Positions 1-8,568 of a stretch of 21,799 nt of DNA are shown piece by piece. The stretch is from SIG653 sp045577455 (GTDB taxonomy: Bacteria > Bacillota > Clostridia > Oscillospirales > CAG-382), in NCBI GenBank assembly GCA_045577455.1, contig JAZNIJ010000104.1, positions 1 through 21,799 on the forward strand. Reading direction: 5' to 3'. The position numbers were made by a program, and so were the translations under genes. Every line of letters starts with the position of its first letter. Position 1 is the stretch's first letter. Under the pieces are notes generated by a model that was not told where the DNA came from, ran no database searches, and saw nothing but the letters and a program-made list of their open reading frames with translations.

Positions 1-12
1 GGAGGAAATGAA

Positions 13-3000
13 ATGCAAAGAGAAAATTCCAAAAAAGCAATTTCGGTATTAAAATACGCTGTGTGCTTTTTGTTTGTCTTCACCCTTGTTGCAACGATTG
101 TTGTATCATCGGTTATGGTGAAGGAAAACGAAGCGAAGGCATATACCATTCCAACAGACACCCAAGCGATGTTTAACGGATTGACTAATTTTAGCCAACT
201 TACCGCCGATTCAGAAACTGACTATTTATATTGTGTAATTGTTCACGCTGAAACAAACAGGTATCTTTATGCTCATGATGATGATAGTGTCAAAGGTGAA
301 AGATTTTATAGCCATGGTAGTGTTGATGGTAAACATAACACACATCTTGATAATATAGTGTGGAAAATGTCAAGAAAAACAAGTAGTAGCAACTACGATT
401 ATTATATTTTTGAGGATATGAATGGTAGAGTTCTTTCAAGATCTAATACGACGGGAAGTGAGAGTTTAACCGATAACGGTGATAGAATAATAGTCAAGAG
501 TGGTTCTGGTTATGAATCTCGTTGGAGATTAAAAGGACCTGATAACACAAATGGTGGCCTTCAAAGGGGAGCTTATTTAATAAGGGATCATGAACTAAAA
601 TCCTGTATGAACCTTGACACAGGAACCTCAATTACCGTTCATATGTGGAGCGCCGAAGAACTTACAACCAGCGGATGGTATATTCTCCCTATAGTTCAAG
701 GTTTTGATGATATTGCTCGTGGATATATGACAAACGGAACAAAATCCACACTTTCCTTTGCGGGTAACACCGACGGACTCAATTTAACAGCTCCCGCTTC
801 CGGTACATTTGGCGATGGTTCTCTTCAGTTGCCCAACGGACAAAAAAATCAGAATTTTATTTTCGAATACTGTCATAATGAGGCAGAGAGCTACGGTGTT
901 TGGAAAATAAAATCAGAATTAAGAGGTTCATATCTGCAGGTCGAAGCTGGTAAGAATGAGAGCAAAATAACATTTGGCACAAACAGACTTTTCAACACAT
1001 TTCACATTGTTTATAATATGGGATGGGCGCAAGACGGAGGCAAGGTCGGCTATTATCTCATCTCGGCTACAAGCTCCTCCCAAAATGAGGGTAAGACAAC
1101 TAACTATCAATATGACAACACAGCTAAACACGGATTCAGAGGTATAGACCTTTATGCTGGCAATACGTCAAAACACATCCAGCTTTATCCGTGTAATTTG
1201 CATGCAGGGTCTCCCAATAGATTGTGGTATTTTCAGGAACCCGTAAGTGTTACTGTTACCGATGATTTTTCTGATAACAAAACAGATATAACGGAACCAA
1301 ACAAAAGTCTTGTTTTCAACTCAAAATATATCCCTAATAATTATGATGGCTATCATGTTAAGGATGAACAAGAAATAATAATCGAAAATGGTCAATCACC
1401 AATAACTACATTGTTTGACCCCAATACATGCACTGTCACTTACAACATAAATGGCGGTACTGACGGAGAAATGTCAACAACAGAACATATATACAATGCC
1501 AATGCCGAACTGCAGGAAAATGTATATAAAAAAGTGTATAGCATTACCCTCCAAAAAAGCCCATCGCAAAGTGAAACTAAGCAATATACATACACTTTCA
1601 CTGGGTGGAAGGATGAAGACGGAAAATGCTACAATGACAAAGAAACGCTTTCAATTTTAGAAAACACCGCTTCTTCAAATATTACCTTGTATGCTCAGTG
1701 GGAGTGTGAAGAAATGACCTTGGCCCCCCCAACTCTTGATGGGTACAAATTCGTTGGCTGGGGCGATAAGAATGGCGATCCAGCGAACAGCACTTTCATT
1801 GAATCGGTCAATAATTTAAAGAACGATTTAACCGTATATGCATATTGGTATGGTCTTACAGACGGATGTACCGACAAACTTGCAGACAAAGCTTTCAGTG
1901 TTAATGCTGCATTGTATCATGGTGATACACCGTATAATGTTCTGGAAGTAACCAGCAAAAAATGGTACAGAGTTAAAATGGTAGCCGATGAAGAAGGTAA
2001 TTTGAGCTTTAAAGCGGAGGAAGTAACCGGTGCTGCCGATGGCTCATACACAGCAACCGAAGCAGATGAGGGATATGCAATAAAATGCGTAACAAGCTCC
2101 ACCTTTAATGGTAATAAGTCTAATGGTGAGACATTTACTAAGACATTCCCAGAGACTCTGTACAGCGCATATATTCCAACAGATACCCTTGTTGATGCAA
2201 CTGTATTAACTGCTCCAGAAAATAAAGATGGAAAATATATACCGTATTTAATATCTGTTTCAATTGCAAGCGGAAGCAAAGAGAGCTTTACTCTTGATGA
2301 AAAGGTTATTATAAGCGAAATTAACCTTGGCACACTTTCAGATAAAGATATAGATTATAAAGTATACGGTGTATTGAGCGATGGCGGAAATGTTCTTATT
2401 CTTTCAAATAGCAAGGGTTATGACGCGATAAAAGGAAACATTAAAAGGACTGAGGGTCATGGTGTTTCTCGTGAAGGTGCAACCTTTGAGAGTTACATTG
2501 TTGAGATAACAAACAATGATGACGAAGCAATTTCGGGAGAAATAAAACTTCTTGAGTTGCCAAGGGTTTATGAGCTTGTAACATATGGAGATAAAAACTT
2601 TAAAACAAGCTATCATCTTGGATTTGATGAAGCGTCGGGTAAACATATATATTCCAACTCTCAGTTCAGAACAAGTGCAGATGACAAAATTTATTTCTAT
2701 AAGGATGATAAGATAAAAATTGATATTCCTTTAAATCCTGGAGAGAAGCTCACCGCAGGAAGCCATATAACCTTAAACGGCGAAAAGATTTTCCCAACTC
2801 ATAGCGTTCCTGTGGATGGCGTTGTTTCGTTTATCTATACAAACTACTATGAATCTGTAATCAACAGAACACCTAATGTAGAATTGAACCAGATAAAGAT
2901 AGACAAAGATAATCCAATGGATATATATGTAGAACAGTACACTAAACCAACACTAAACGAGGGTAAACATAACCTTAACTTTGGCCCTCTTGGTGCAAAG

Positions 3001-3699
3001 ATTCGTGATGATGGAAAAATCCGTTTCGGAACAGTTTGGTATTTCGATGACACAGCAACTCAGAATAGCTGGTCAAGAGATGGTGGAATGGGAACATATG
3101 TAATTCCATTCATAAACCTTCTTAAACAAAAAGAAGGTGAGACAAATGATTTCCTTGCATATATCACCGAAAAACACCCCGATATAATTGATAGCTGGAA
3201 TGCTGACATTAGCGACAAAATAGTACATGATAAAGAGCTTGAAGCTCAAATGCTCGATTATCTTGCTGAATTCATAGGAACATGGAATAACATTAGACAA
3301 AATTCAAACACAAAGGATATTCCAGAAGCCGAAAAGGCGGAAAAGATCAGAGAAATGTCTTTTGGCGGAGTTGAAATAAAATCTGAAGCAAAGTACTATT
3401 ATTACAGAACGGATAGCAATGGAAATAAATTTATGGAATATTCCATTGCTGTAGGTAACATTAACGGTACTTACAGAGACCGTCAGCTTGTCTACATCCC
3501 GTATGTTTCCTATGTTGCAGACTGGGATAATGGGTTCTTAGCTCCAAACAATGATAAATATGAAGATGATATTTATCTCTATCAAGCACCCCAAAAGGTT
3601 TATACTTATAATGAAGTGTATGCAAATCAACCTAATGACGGTGTTGTTGATGAAGACGGTGCAGAACCCGAACCTCAACCCGAAACCCCAGCTGTTTAA
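13..3699 (+). CDS. Large exported surface-type protein with InlB B-like repeats
   Basis: A 1228-residue protein, complete at both ends. The ATG follows a GGAGG site at bases 1-5. Residues 1-43 are a basic start, a hydrophobic stretch (about 14-35) and an AKA-type junction, so an exported protein is likely. Residues ~65-410 are rich in W, Y, G and N, with recurring blocks such as YLIRD and LYPC that suggest beta-trefoil or lectin-like folds; I cannot assign a family. Residues ~473-563 (TVTYNINGG ... GW ... NITLYAQW) and ~569-612 (LDGYKFVGW ... LTVYAYW) match the pattern of InlB B-repeats (Listeria-Bacteroides repeats) of surface adhesins; the second is shorter. Residues ~985-1170 resemble a C-terminal domain I associate with clostridial surface proteins (GAKIRDDGKIRFG start, late YIPYVSY strand); that match is from memory. 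The tail is a short acidic, proline-rich stretch with no LPXTG motif or C-terminal membrane helix. Likely role: adhesion or glycan contact outside the cell. Its neighbours give no clue. Confidence 0.8.
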   Translation: MQRENSKKAISVLKYAVCFLFVFTLVATIVVSSVMVKENEAKAYTIPTDTQAMFNGLTNFSQLTADSETDYLYCVIVHAETNRYLYAHDDDSVKGERFYSHGSVDGKHNTHLDNIVWKMSRKTSSSNYDYYIFEDMNGRVLSRSNTTGSESLTDNGDRIIVKSGSGYESRWRLKGPDNTNGGLQRGAYLIRDHELKSCMNLDTGTSITVHMWSAEELTTSGWYILPIVQGFDDIARGYMTNGTKSTLSFAGNTDGLNLTAPASGTFGDGSLQLPNGQKNQNFIFEYCHNEAESYGVWKIKSELRGSYLQVEAGKNESKITFGTNRLFNTFHIVYNMGWAQDGGKVGYYLISATSSSQNEGKTTNYQYDNTAKHGFRGIDLYAGNTSKHIQLYPCNLHAGSPNRLWYFQEPVSVTVTDDFSDNKTDITEPNKSLVFNSKYIPNNYDGYHVKDEQEIIIENGQSPITTLFDPNTCTVTYNINGGTDGEMSTTEHIYNANAELQENVYKKVYSITLQKSPSQSETKQYTYTFTGWKDEDGKCYNDKETLSILENTASSNITLYAQWECEEMTLAPPTLDGYKFVGWGDKNGDPANSTFIESVNNLKNDLTVYAYWYGLTDGCTDKLADKAFSVNAALYHGDTPYNVLEVTSKKWYRVKMVADEEGNLSFKAEEVTGAADGSYTATEADEGYAIKCVTSSTFNGNKSNGETFTKTFPETLYSAYIPTDTLVDATVLTAPENKDGKYIPYLISVSIASGSKESFTLDEKVIISEINLGTLSDKDIDYKVYGVLSDGGNVLILSNSKGYDAIKGNIKRTEGHGVSREGATFESYIVEITNNDDEAISGEIKLLELPRVYELVTYGDKNFKTSYHLGFDEASGKHIYSNSQFRTSADDKIYFYKDDKIKIDIPLNPGEKLTAGSHITLNGEKIFPTHSVPVDGVVSFIYTNYYESVINRTPNVELNQIKIDKDNPMDIYVEQYTKPTLNEGKHNLNFGPLGAKIRDDGKIRFGTVWYFDDTATQNSWSRDGGMGTYVIPFINLLKQKEGETNDFLAYITEKHPDIIDSWNADISDKIVHDKELEAQMLDYLAEFIGTWNNIRQNSNTKDIPEAEKAEKIREMSFGGVEIKSEAKYYYYRTDSNGNKFMEYSIAVGNINGTYRDRQLVYIPYVSYVADWDNGFLAPNNDKYEDDIYLYQAPQKVYTYNEVYANQPNDGVVDEDGAEPEPQPETPAV

Positions 3700-3720
3700 G
3701 TCACAATATAACTAAGGTTT

Positions 3721-3871
3721 GTGGGTGTTTAACTAACAAAATTTAACGAGGGTTTATCGTGGGTGTTTTTGAAAAAACACCCACACCCAAAAACTTTAAT
3801 GCCCTACGGGGTAAGTGGAAAATACAAAACAAAAGGGAAAGCAACGGTGCATTTTGTTGCTTTCCCTTTTT
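3721..3871. repeat. Hairpin-terminator repeat, copy 1
   Basis: First of two near-identical copies with a period of 162 bp. It begins GTGGGTGTTT, which recurs inside the unit at 3759. It holds a 12-bp hairpin (3759-3770 with 3773-3784) and then a 15-bp terminator hairpin. It is non-coding and starts 21 bp after the stop of the surface-protein gene. Confidence 0.9.
3831..3871. terminator. Bidirectional intrinsic terminator of repeat copy 1
   Basis: A perfect 15-bp stem (3831-3845 with 3856-3870) around a 10-base loop. It has an A-rich left flank and a T-rich right flank, so it can end transcription from either side. It probably ends the surface-protein mRNA. Confidence 0.85.
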
Positions 3872-3882
3872 GACAATGTTTC

Positions 3883-4034
3883 GTGGGTGTTTAACTAACG
3901 AAATTTAACGAGGGTTTATCGTGGGTGTTTTTTAAAAAACACTCACACCCAAAAACTTTTAATGCCCTACGGGTTAAGTGGAAAATACAAAACAAAAGGG
4001 AAAGCAACGGTGCATTTCGTTGCTTCCCTTTTTT
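3883..4034. repeat. Hairpin-terminator repeat, copy 2
   Basis: Second copy, about 95% identical to the block starting at 3721; the differences are single-base changes and one-base indels. The first hairpin is kept (3921-3933 with 3934-3946), one G-C pair having become G-U. It ends two bases before the stop codon of the lipoprotein gene on the other strand. Confidence 0.9.
3994..4034. terminator. Bidirectional intrinsic terminator of repeat copy 2
   Basis: The same stem as in copy 1, here with one bulged base in the right arm (3994-4009 with 4018-4034). It lies directly after the lipoprotein stop codon when read leftward, and is the natural terminator of that five-gene leftward run as well as a back-up for the rightward gene. 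Confidence 0.85.
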
Positions 4035-4035
4035 A

Positions 4036-4716
4036 TCAATATTGTGGGATATAATAATTTGACATATTGAAGGATTCAATTTTACCTTTTTTATTGAATC
4101 TGAAAAAATAGGTTGCGTAATTCCCCGTTGTTTTTTTGCTTCCGTAGGTGATAACCGAGTAATCACCGTAATTTTCAGAAGAATCGGGTTCACCGTATTT
4201 TTCTATAATTTCGGTTTTTGTTGCACCGTTAAGAAGAAAGTTATCTGCGAGATAAATTTCAAATGGTGTATTTTCAGTGCTTCCACCGTCTGATTCAGGA
4301 GCATTAAATCCGTTCGTGAAATCAAAAGAGATGCGACCGATGGGACATTCATCAAAAGGCAGGTCATTTTTCGTTGGGTTTACAACCTTTATATCAAAAC
4401 GAACACCGTTTTTTGAAAGCACAGCATCATCTGTAAAAAGTGCTTTAACCGTTGTTTCGCCCTCTGTTATTTTCCAGCCATTTTTCTTGAAAGCAGATTG
4501 AAGTGAGGGCAGTTTATAAGCAACGCCATCTATCTTAACGCTGAACTGGAAAATATCAACAGAAAGATATGCGTTTTCATACCCTATGGGTGCGCTTGAA
4601 ACAACCCTTGAGATGGAGCTTTCGTCTGAAATCACTTCTTCACCCTCGTCTGAACAACCAAAAAGAGAAAGGCATAGGAAAGCTGACAAAATAATCAATA
4701 ATAATTTTTTAGTCAT
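4036..4716 (-). CDS. Small lipoprotein of unknown function
   Basis: A 226-residue protein. Residues 1-20 form a lipoprotein signal peptide (MTKK plus a hydrophobic stretch) ending in the lipobox LFGC with Cys21 as the lipidation site; an acidic, serine-rich linker follows. Residues ~45-150 are beta-rich (FSVKIDGVAYKLPSL and on). Residues ~155-226 (TKTEIIEKYGEPD ... VITYGSK ... YFFRFNKKGKIESF) resemble the SmpA/OmlA or BLIP-like beta-fold seen in many small lipoproteins; this is pattern similarity, not a proven match. The start lies 5 bp beyond the glycyl-tRNA synthetase stop. The nearest GGAG is about 20 bases before the ATG, inside the synthetase gene, so translation may be weak or coupled. 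Likely anchored on the outer face of the cell membrane. Confidence 0.8.
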   Translation of the reverse strand: MTKKLLLIILSAFLCLSLFGCSDEGEEVISDESSISRVVSSAPIGYENAYLSVDIFQFSVKIDGVAYKLPSLQSAFKKNGWKITEGETTVKALFTDDAVLSKNGVRFDIKVVNPTKNDLPFDECPIGRISFDFTNGFNAPESDGGSTENTPFEIYLADNFLLNGATKTEIIEKYGEPDSSENYGDYSVITYGSKKTTGNYATYFFRFNKKGKIESFNMSNYYIPQY

Positions 4717-4721
4717 AACAA

Positions 4722-6122
4722 TTAAAACTTAAGTTTCTCCGCAAGATATGCTTCAAGCTCTGCTATTGGAATTCTTACCTGTTCCATAGAGTCTCTTTCT
4801 CTTACAGTAACAGATTTATCTGTTTCGGATTCAAAGTCGTATGTTATGCAGAAAGGTGTTCCGATCTCATCCTGTCTGCGGTAACGCTTACCAATACTTG
4901 CGGCTTCGTCGTATTCAACAACAAAGGATTTAGCAAGCATATCGTGAACTTCCTTTGCACCGTCTGCCAATTTCTTTGAAAGGGGAAGGATTGCCGCCTT
5001 AACAGGAGCAAGCGCGTGATGCAAGCGGAGAACGGTTCTCATATCGGGTTTTTCTTCTGTTCCAACATTTTCTTCATCATATGCATCAACAAGGAATGCA
5101 AGCATAACTCTGTCTGCACCGAGGGATGGTTCAATTACATATGGGATATACTTTTCGTTTGTTTCGGGGTCGAAATATTCAAGGTTTTCGCCACTCTTAT
5201 TCATATGTGCCTTAAGGTCAAAGTCTGTTCTGTCTGCAATTCCCCAAAGCTCGCCCCATCCAAATGGGAAAAGGAACTCAAAGTCTGTTGTTGCGTTGGA
5301 ATAGTGGGAAAGCTCTTCCTTTGCGTGGTCTCTCAGGCGTAAATTTTCTTTTCTCATTCCCAAGCTGTAAAGGAAGTTTCCGCAATAATTCTTCCAATAT
5401 GCAAACCATTCAAGGTCAGTACCCGGTTTGCAAAAGAATTCAAGCTCCATCTGTTCAAATTCTCTTGTTCTGAATGTGAAGTTACCGGGGGTGATTTCGT
5501 TACGGAAGGATTTACCAACCTGACAAACACCGAAAGGAACTTTCTTTCTAGATGTTCTCTGAATGTTCTTGAAGTTAACAAAAATACCCTGTGCTGTTTC
5601 GGGGCGGAGGTAAACCTGTGCCTGGCTGTCTTCTGTAACGCCCTGGAAGGTTTTGAACATCATATTGAACTTTCTGATAGGTGTAAATTCAACTTTTCCG
5701 CAACCCGGGCAAGCGATATTGTTTTCAACAATGTAGTTGTAAAGCTCGTCATTGCTCATACCGTCGCAATGAACTTCAACGCCCTTTTCTTTGCAAGCGT
5801 TTTCAATAAGCTGGTCTGCTCTATGACGCATTTTACAGCTTTTACAGTCAATAAGTGGGTCATTGAAGTTAACAACGTGTCCCGATGCTTCCCAAACTGT
5901 GCTGTTCATAAGGATTGCGCTGTCAAGACCAACATTGTATGGAGACTCCTGAACAAATTTCTTCCACCATGCCTTTTTTACATTGTTTTTCATTTCAACG
6001 CCAAGAGGGCCGTAGTCCCAAGCGTTTGCAAGGCCTCCGTAGATTTCGCTTCCGCTATAAACAAATCCTCTGTTTTTGCAGAACGCAACAATTTTTTCCA
6101 TGGTTTTTTCTGTGTTTTTCAT
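4722..6122 (-). CDS. glyS: Glycine--tRNA ligase (dimeric type)
   Basis: Charges tRNA-Gly with glycine in the cytoplasm. At 466 residues it has the size of the bacterial single-chain alpha2 form (also named glyQS), not the two-subunit GlyQ/GlyS enzyme. Seen in the protein: a class II start (VYSGSEIYGG ... DYGPLG, 21-40); zinc-type cysteines 93, 96, 138 and 141; the YLRPETAQGIF block (171-181); motif 2 with FRNE at 206-209; motif 3 GADRVMLAFL at 335-344; and an anticodon-binding domain from about 370. The ATG has AAGGAAAG just upstream. It lies 68 bp after the ABC exporter gene with no terminator between, so read-through from the exporter operon is likely. A TATAAT-like element lies in the gap without a convincing -35. 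No glycine T-box leader fits in 68 bp. Confidence 0.97.
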   Translation of the reverse strand: MKNTEKTMEKIVAFCKNRGFVYSGSEIYGGLANAWDYGPLGVEMKNNVKKAWWKKFVQESPYNVGLDSAILMNSTVWEASGHVVNFNDPLIDCKSCKMRHRADQLIENACKEKGVEVHCDGMSNDELYNYIVENNIACPGCGKVEFTPIRKFNMMFKTFQGVTEDSQAQVYLRPETAQGIFVNFKNIQRTSRKKVPFGVCQVGKSFRNEITPGNFTFRTREFEQMELEFFCKPGTDLEWFAYWKNYCGNFLYSLGMRKENLRLRDHAKEELSHYSNATTDFEFLFPFGWGELWGIADRTDFDLKAHMNKSGENLEYFDPETNEKYIPYVIEPSLGADRVMLAFLVDAYDEENVGTEEKPDMRTVLRLHHALAPVKAAILPLSKKLADGAKEVHDMLAKSFVVEYDEAASIGKRYRRQDEIGTPFCITYDFESETDKSVTVRERDSMEQVRIPIAELEAYLAEKLKF

Positions 6123-6131
6123 ACTTTCCTT

Positions 6132-6145
6132 CAGACTTTCGTCTG
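6132..6145 (-). promoter_or_regulatory. Short GAAA-loop hairpin next to glyS ribosome site
   Basis: Read leftward, the sequence CAGAC-GAAA-GTCTG forms a 5-bp stem with a GNRA tetraloop directly before the AAGGAAAG ribosome site of the synthetase gene. It may affect mRNA stability or initiation. It is short and could be chance. Confidence 0.35.
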
Positions 6146-6190
6146 CCTTTCATATGTAATTATATTATTTTTTTAAACTTTAAGTTTGGC

Positions 6191-8554
6191 TTACTCTGCC
6201 ATTTTTCTCTGGGCGTTTACCAATTTATAATATCTGCCCTCATTTTTCAACAGCTCTTTATGCGTACCCTCTTCTTCAACCTTGCCTTCTTCAAGCACAA
6301 CAATTTTGTTTGCGTTTCTCAAAGTTGAAAGTCGGTGAGCAATTGCAACCGTTGTTTTTCCCTTTGTTATTTTTTCAAGGGAATCCTGAATCAGCTTTTC
6401 GGTTTCAATATCAAGCGCCGCAGTTGCTTCATCAAGTATAAGTATGTCAGGGTTACGAAGCACAGCTCTTGCAATTGCAATACGCTGTCTTTCACCGCCT
6501 GATAGAGACATACCCTTTTCGCTGATATATGTATTATATCCGTCGGGGAGCTTCATTATAAATTCGTGAGCGTGAGCCATTTTTGCGGCGGCAATAATTT
6601 CTTCGGGAGTAGCGTCGGGCTTTGCATACCTTATGTTGGATTCAACAGTACCCTTGAAAAGATATGTTTCCTGCAGAACAACCCCAATTCTTGACCTTAA
6701 ATAGCTTTGAGAATAATCCTTTATGTTAACGCCGTCAATGGATACGCTTCCTTCTCTTGCATCGTAAAGTCGCATAATAAGGTTTATTGCAGTTGATTTA
6801 CCAACACCGCTTCTTCCAACAAGTCCAACCATTTCGCCACTCTTTACAGTGAAATTTGCGCCCTTTAAAACGGGCTTGTATTCATCATAGCCAAAAATAA
6901 CATCTTTAAAACAGATTTCACCTTTTATTGGTGTTGTAACACCATCAACACTTTCTTCAACAGCAGGGTCTTCTTCTGCAACCTCAAGGAGCTTGAAGCC
7001 CGATGTGAGAGCGCGGGAAATCTGCCTTGGAACGCCTGCCATCCAACGGATAGGGCCGTAAACAATGGCAACATAAGACATAAGCTCGGAAATTTGCCCT
7101 ATTGTCATACCGCTACCCGGGTTTGTTATGCCGTCTAAAACCTTATAACCTGCAAAGATGAGAACAACATATTCGCCTGCGGACATAAAAAAGTTTATAA
7201 TTGGCATTATCATATTCCACATTGTTTCGTTTCGTTCTTCTATCCTTGCCTGACGGGTTGAAACATCGCAATATCTTTTTTCCTCTGCTTTTTCCATACC
7301 AAAGGATTTTACAATTCGTATTCCTTGGAAAATATCGTGGAGCACATTGCTGGATTCCGTTCCTGCCTGCCATTGCTTATGGTATATTTTCATAATATAT
7401 TGCCTTGAAAAATAGAAGCAAAGGACAATAATTGGAACAGGGATAATAACAAGCAACGCAAGAATTGGGTTTATAAAGCACATAACGGGGATAACTGTTA
7501 GCAAAATAATCCCTTGCTGTAGTATCTGAGGCAGAATACCAACAATGCATTGTTTAACTGTGTTTGTATCGTGGGATATTCTGGAGATGTATTCCCCTGC
7601 CATACGCTTGTTTATGTTTTCCATAGACAGTGTTTGTATTTTGTGGAAAACCATACTTTTAATTCCTATGGCAATTTTCATTCCTGTTTTTGACATAAGA
7701 ATAGACCGCACAACCTGAACAAAAACTATAGTAAGTGCAGTAACTGCCATAAGGGCAACCCACGCAAGGTATGTGCTTTTTGATGCAGAGGATTTATCTG
7801 CCAAATTGAGATAATCATCTATAATAACCCTGTTTATTTTCGGGGCAACTATCTGCAGTGCGCTGGTGAGGAAAAATAGTCCAACAGCAATGAGTATTTT
7901 TACTTTGTGAGGACTTACAAACTGCCAAAGCCATTTAATAAGTGGCTTTTTACTTGTACAGCTTGTGCATATTGTTTCCCTTGGACGGAGCCGTTTGCCA
8001 CATTTGGGGCATTTTCCCATTGGCTTTTTCCCACCGTGTGGGCGACCATGTTCGGGATTTTTGCCACCTTCGGGGCGGCGGTGTTCAGCTTTTTTTTCAC
8101 CCTCGGGGTTGCGGTGTTCAGCTTTTTTTTCACCCTCGGGAAGGTTTTCTTCTCCTTGTTTCTTTCCCTCTTTGTTGAACAGACCGTAGACGGAAATTCC
8201 TGCATCTGCAAACTCATCCGTCAGCCCCTTTAAATCTTCTCTCAGGGAGGTTGAAGACCGAAAAAGCTCTGTTTCTTTTCCGTTTATCGTTGCTTCAACG
8301 CCTGTTGAGTTGTAATATTCCCTTATGTAGATTTTTTCAAAGTGGGATAATTTGAAAGTTTCTGTGTCTCCATTTTCTTCTTTTACAAATAATGTTCCTT
8401 CAAAAATGCAAACAGCACCTCTGCAAAGACATCCGTTTGGGGAAATGTTGAAATTGAAAATAGGGTGCTTTGGCGGAAGATTTTCTATTTGGGAAGTGAG
8501 GGAGGTGTTGACCTTCTCGTAAATATTTATTTCTTTTTTCTTTCTCAGCTTCAT
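6191..8554 (-). CDS. ABC exporter half-transporter with N-terminal zinc ribbon
   Basis: A 787-residue fused permease-ATPase of the type IV exporter (ABCB-like) class. Residues 1-125 are a beta-rich domain resembling a bacterial PH-like fold (inference). Residues 139-178 are imperfect repeats of PEGEKKAEHR. Cys182, 185, 196 and 199 form a zinc ribbon (CPKCGKR ... CTSC). A six-helix membrane domain follows (about 206-500). The ATPase has Walker A GRSGVGKST (580-588), Q-loop Gln628, signature LSGGERQ (684-690), Walker B ILILDE (Asp708, Glu709) and switch His740, so it looks catalytically intact. It sits 14 bp after the DUF1854 gene, and a second exporter half with the same zinc-ribbon layout lies just before that. 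The pair probably forms a heterodimer. The substrate is unknown. DUF1854 genes near ABC exporters elsewhere are annotated as linked to cyanophycin metabolism, but no cyanophycin gene is in the window. Confidence 0.9.
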   Translation of the reverse strand: MKLRKKKEINIYEKVNTSLTSQIENLPPKHPIFNFNISPNGCLCRGAVCIFEGTLFVKEENGDTETFKLSHFEKIYIREYYNSTGVEATINGKETELFRSSTSLREDLKGLTDEFADAGISVYGLFNKEGKKQGEENLPEGEKKAEHRNPEGEKKAEHRRPEGGKNPEHGRPHGGKKPMGKCPKCGKRLRPRETICTSCTSKKPLIKWLWQFVSPHKVKILIAVGLFFLTSALQIVAPKINRVIIDDYLNLADKSSASKSTYLAWVALMAVTALTIVFVQVVRSILMSKTGMKIAIGIKSMVFHKIQTLSMENINKRMAGEYISRISHDTNTVKQCIVGILPQILQQGIILLTVIPVMCFINPILALLVIIPVPIIVLCFYFSRQYIMKIYHKQWQAGTESSNVLHDIFQGIRIVKSFGMEKAEEKRYCDVSTRQARIEERNETMWNMIMPIINFFMSAGEYVVLIFAGYKVLDGITNPGSGMTIGQISELMSYVAIVYGPIRWMAGVPRQISRALTSGFKLLEVAEEDPAVEESVDGVTTPIKGEICFKDVIFGYDEYKPVLKGANFTVKSGEMVGLVGRSGVGKSTAINLIMRLYDAREGSVSIDGVNIKDYSQSYLRSRIGVVLQETYLFKGTVESNIRYAKPDATPEEIIAAAKMAHAHEFIMKLPDGYNTYISEKGMSLSGGERQRIAIARAVLRNPDILILDEATAALDIETEKLIQDSLEKITKGKTTVAIAHRLSTLRNANKIVVLEEGKVEEEGTHKELLKNEGRYYKLVNAQRKMAE
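8021..8140 (-). repeat. In-frame charged repeats in the ABC exporter linker
   Basis: This stretch codes for residues 139-178 of the exporter half: PEGEKKAEHR units of about 11-12 residues, four in row and decaying toward PHGGKKP. The DNA repeats as well (about 36-bp units). The repeat is a hydrophilic linker between the N-terminal domain and the zinc ribbon, and copy number may vary between strains. Confidence 0.75.
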
Positions 8555-8568
8555 ATATAAACCCCGTA

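Noticed and set aside
3721..4034. CRISPR array
   Set aside because: Only two long, nearly identical units without variable spacers; they are hairpin-terminator repeats.
6123..6190. Glycine T-box leader before the glycyl-tRNA synthetase gene
   Set aside because: The gap is only 68 bp and shows no T-box sequence or terminator/antiterminator pair.
7907..8233. Open frames on the + strand opposite the exporter linker
   Set aside because: They arise from the in-frame charged repeats of the exporter gene on the other strand and have no credible start signals.
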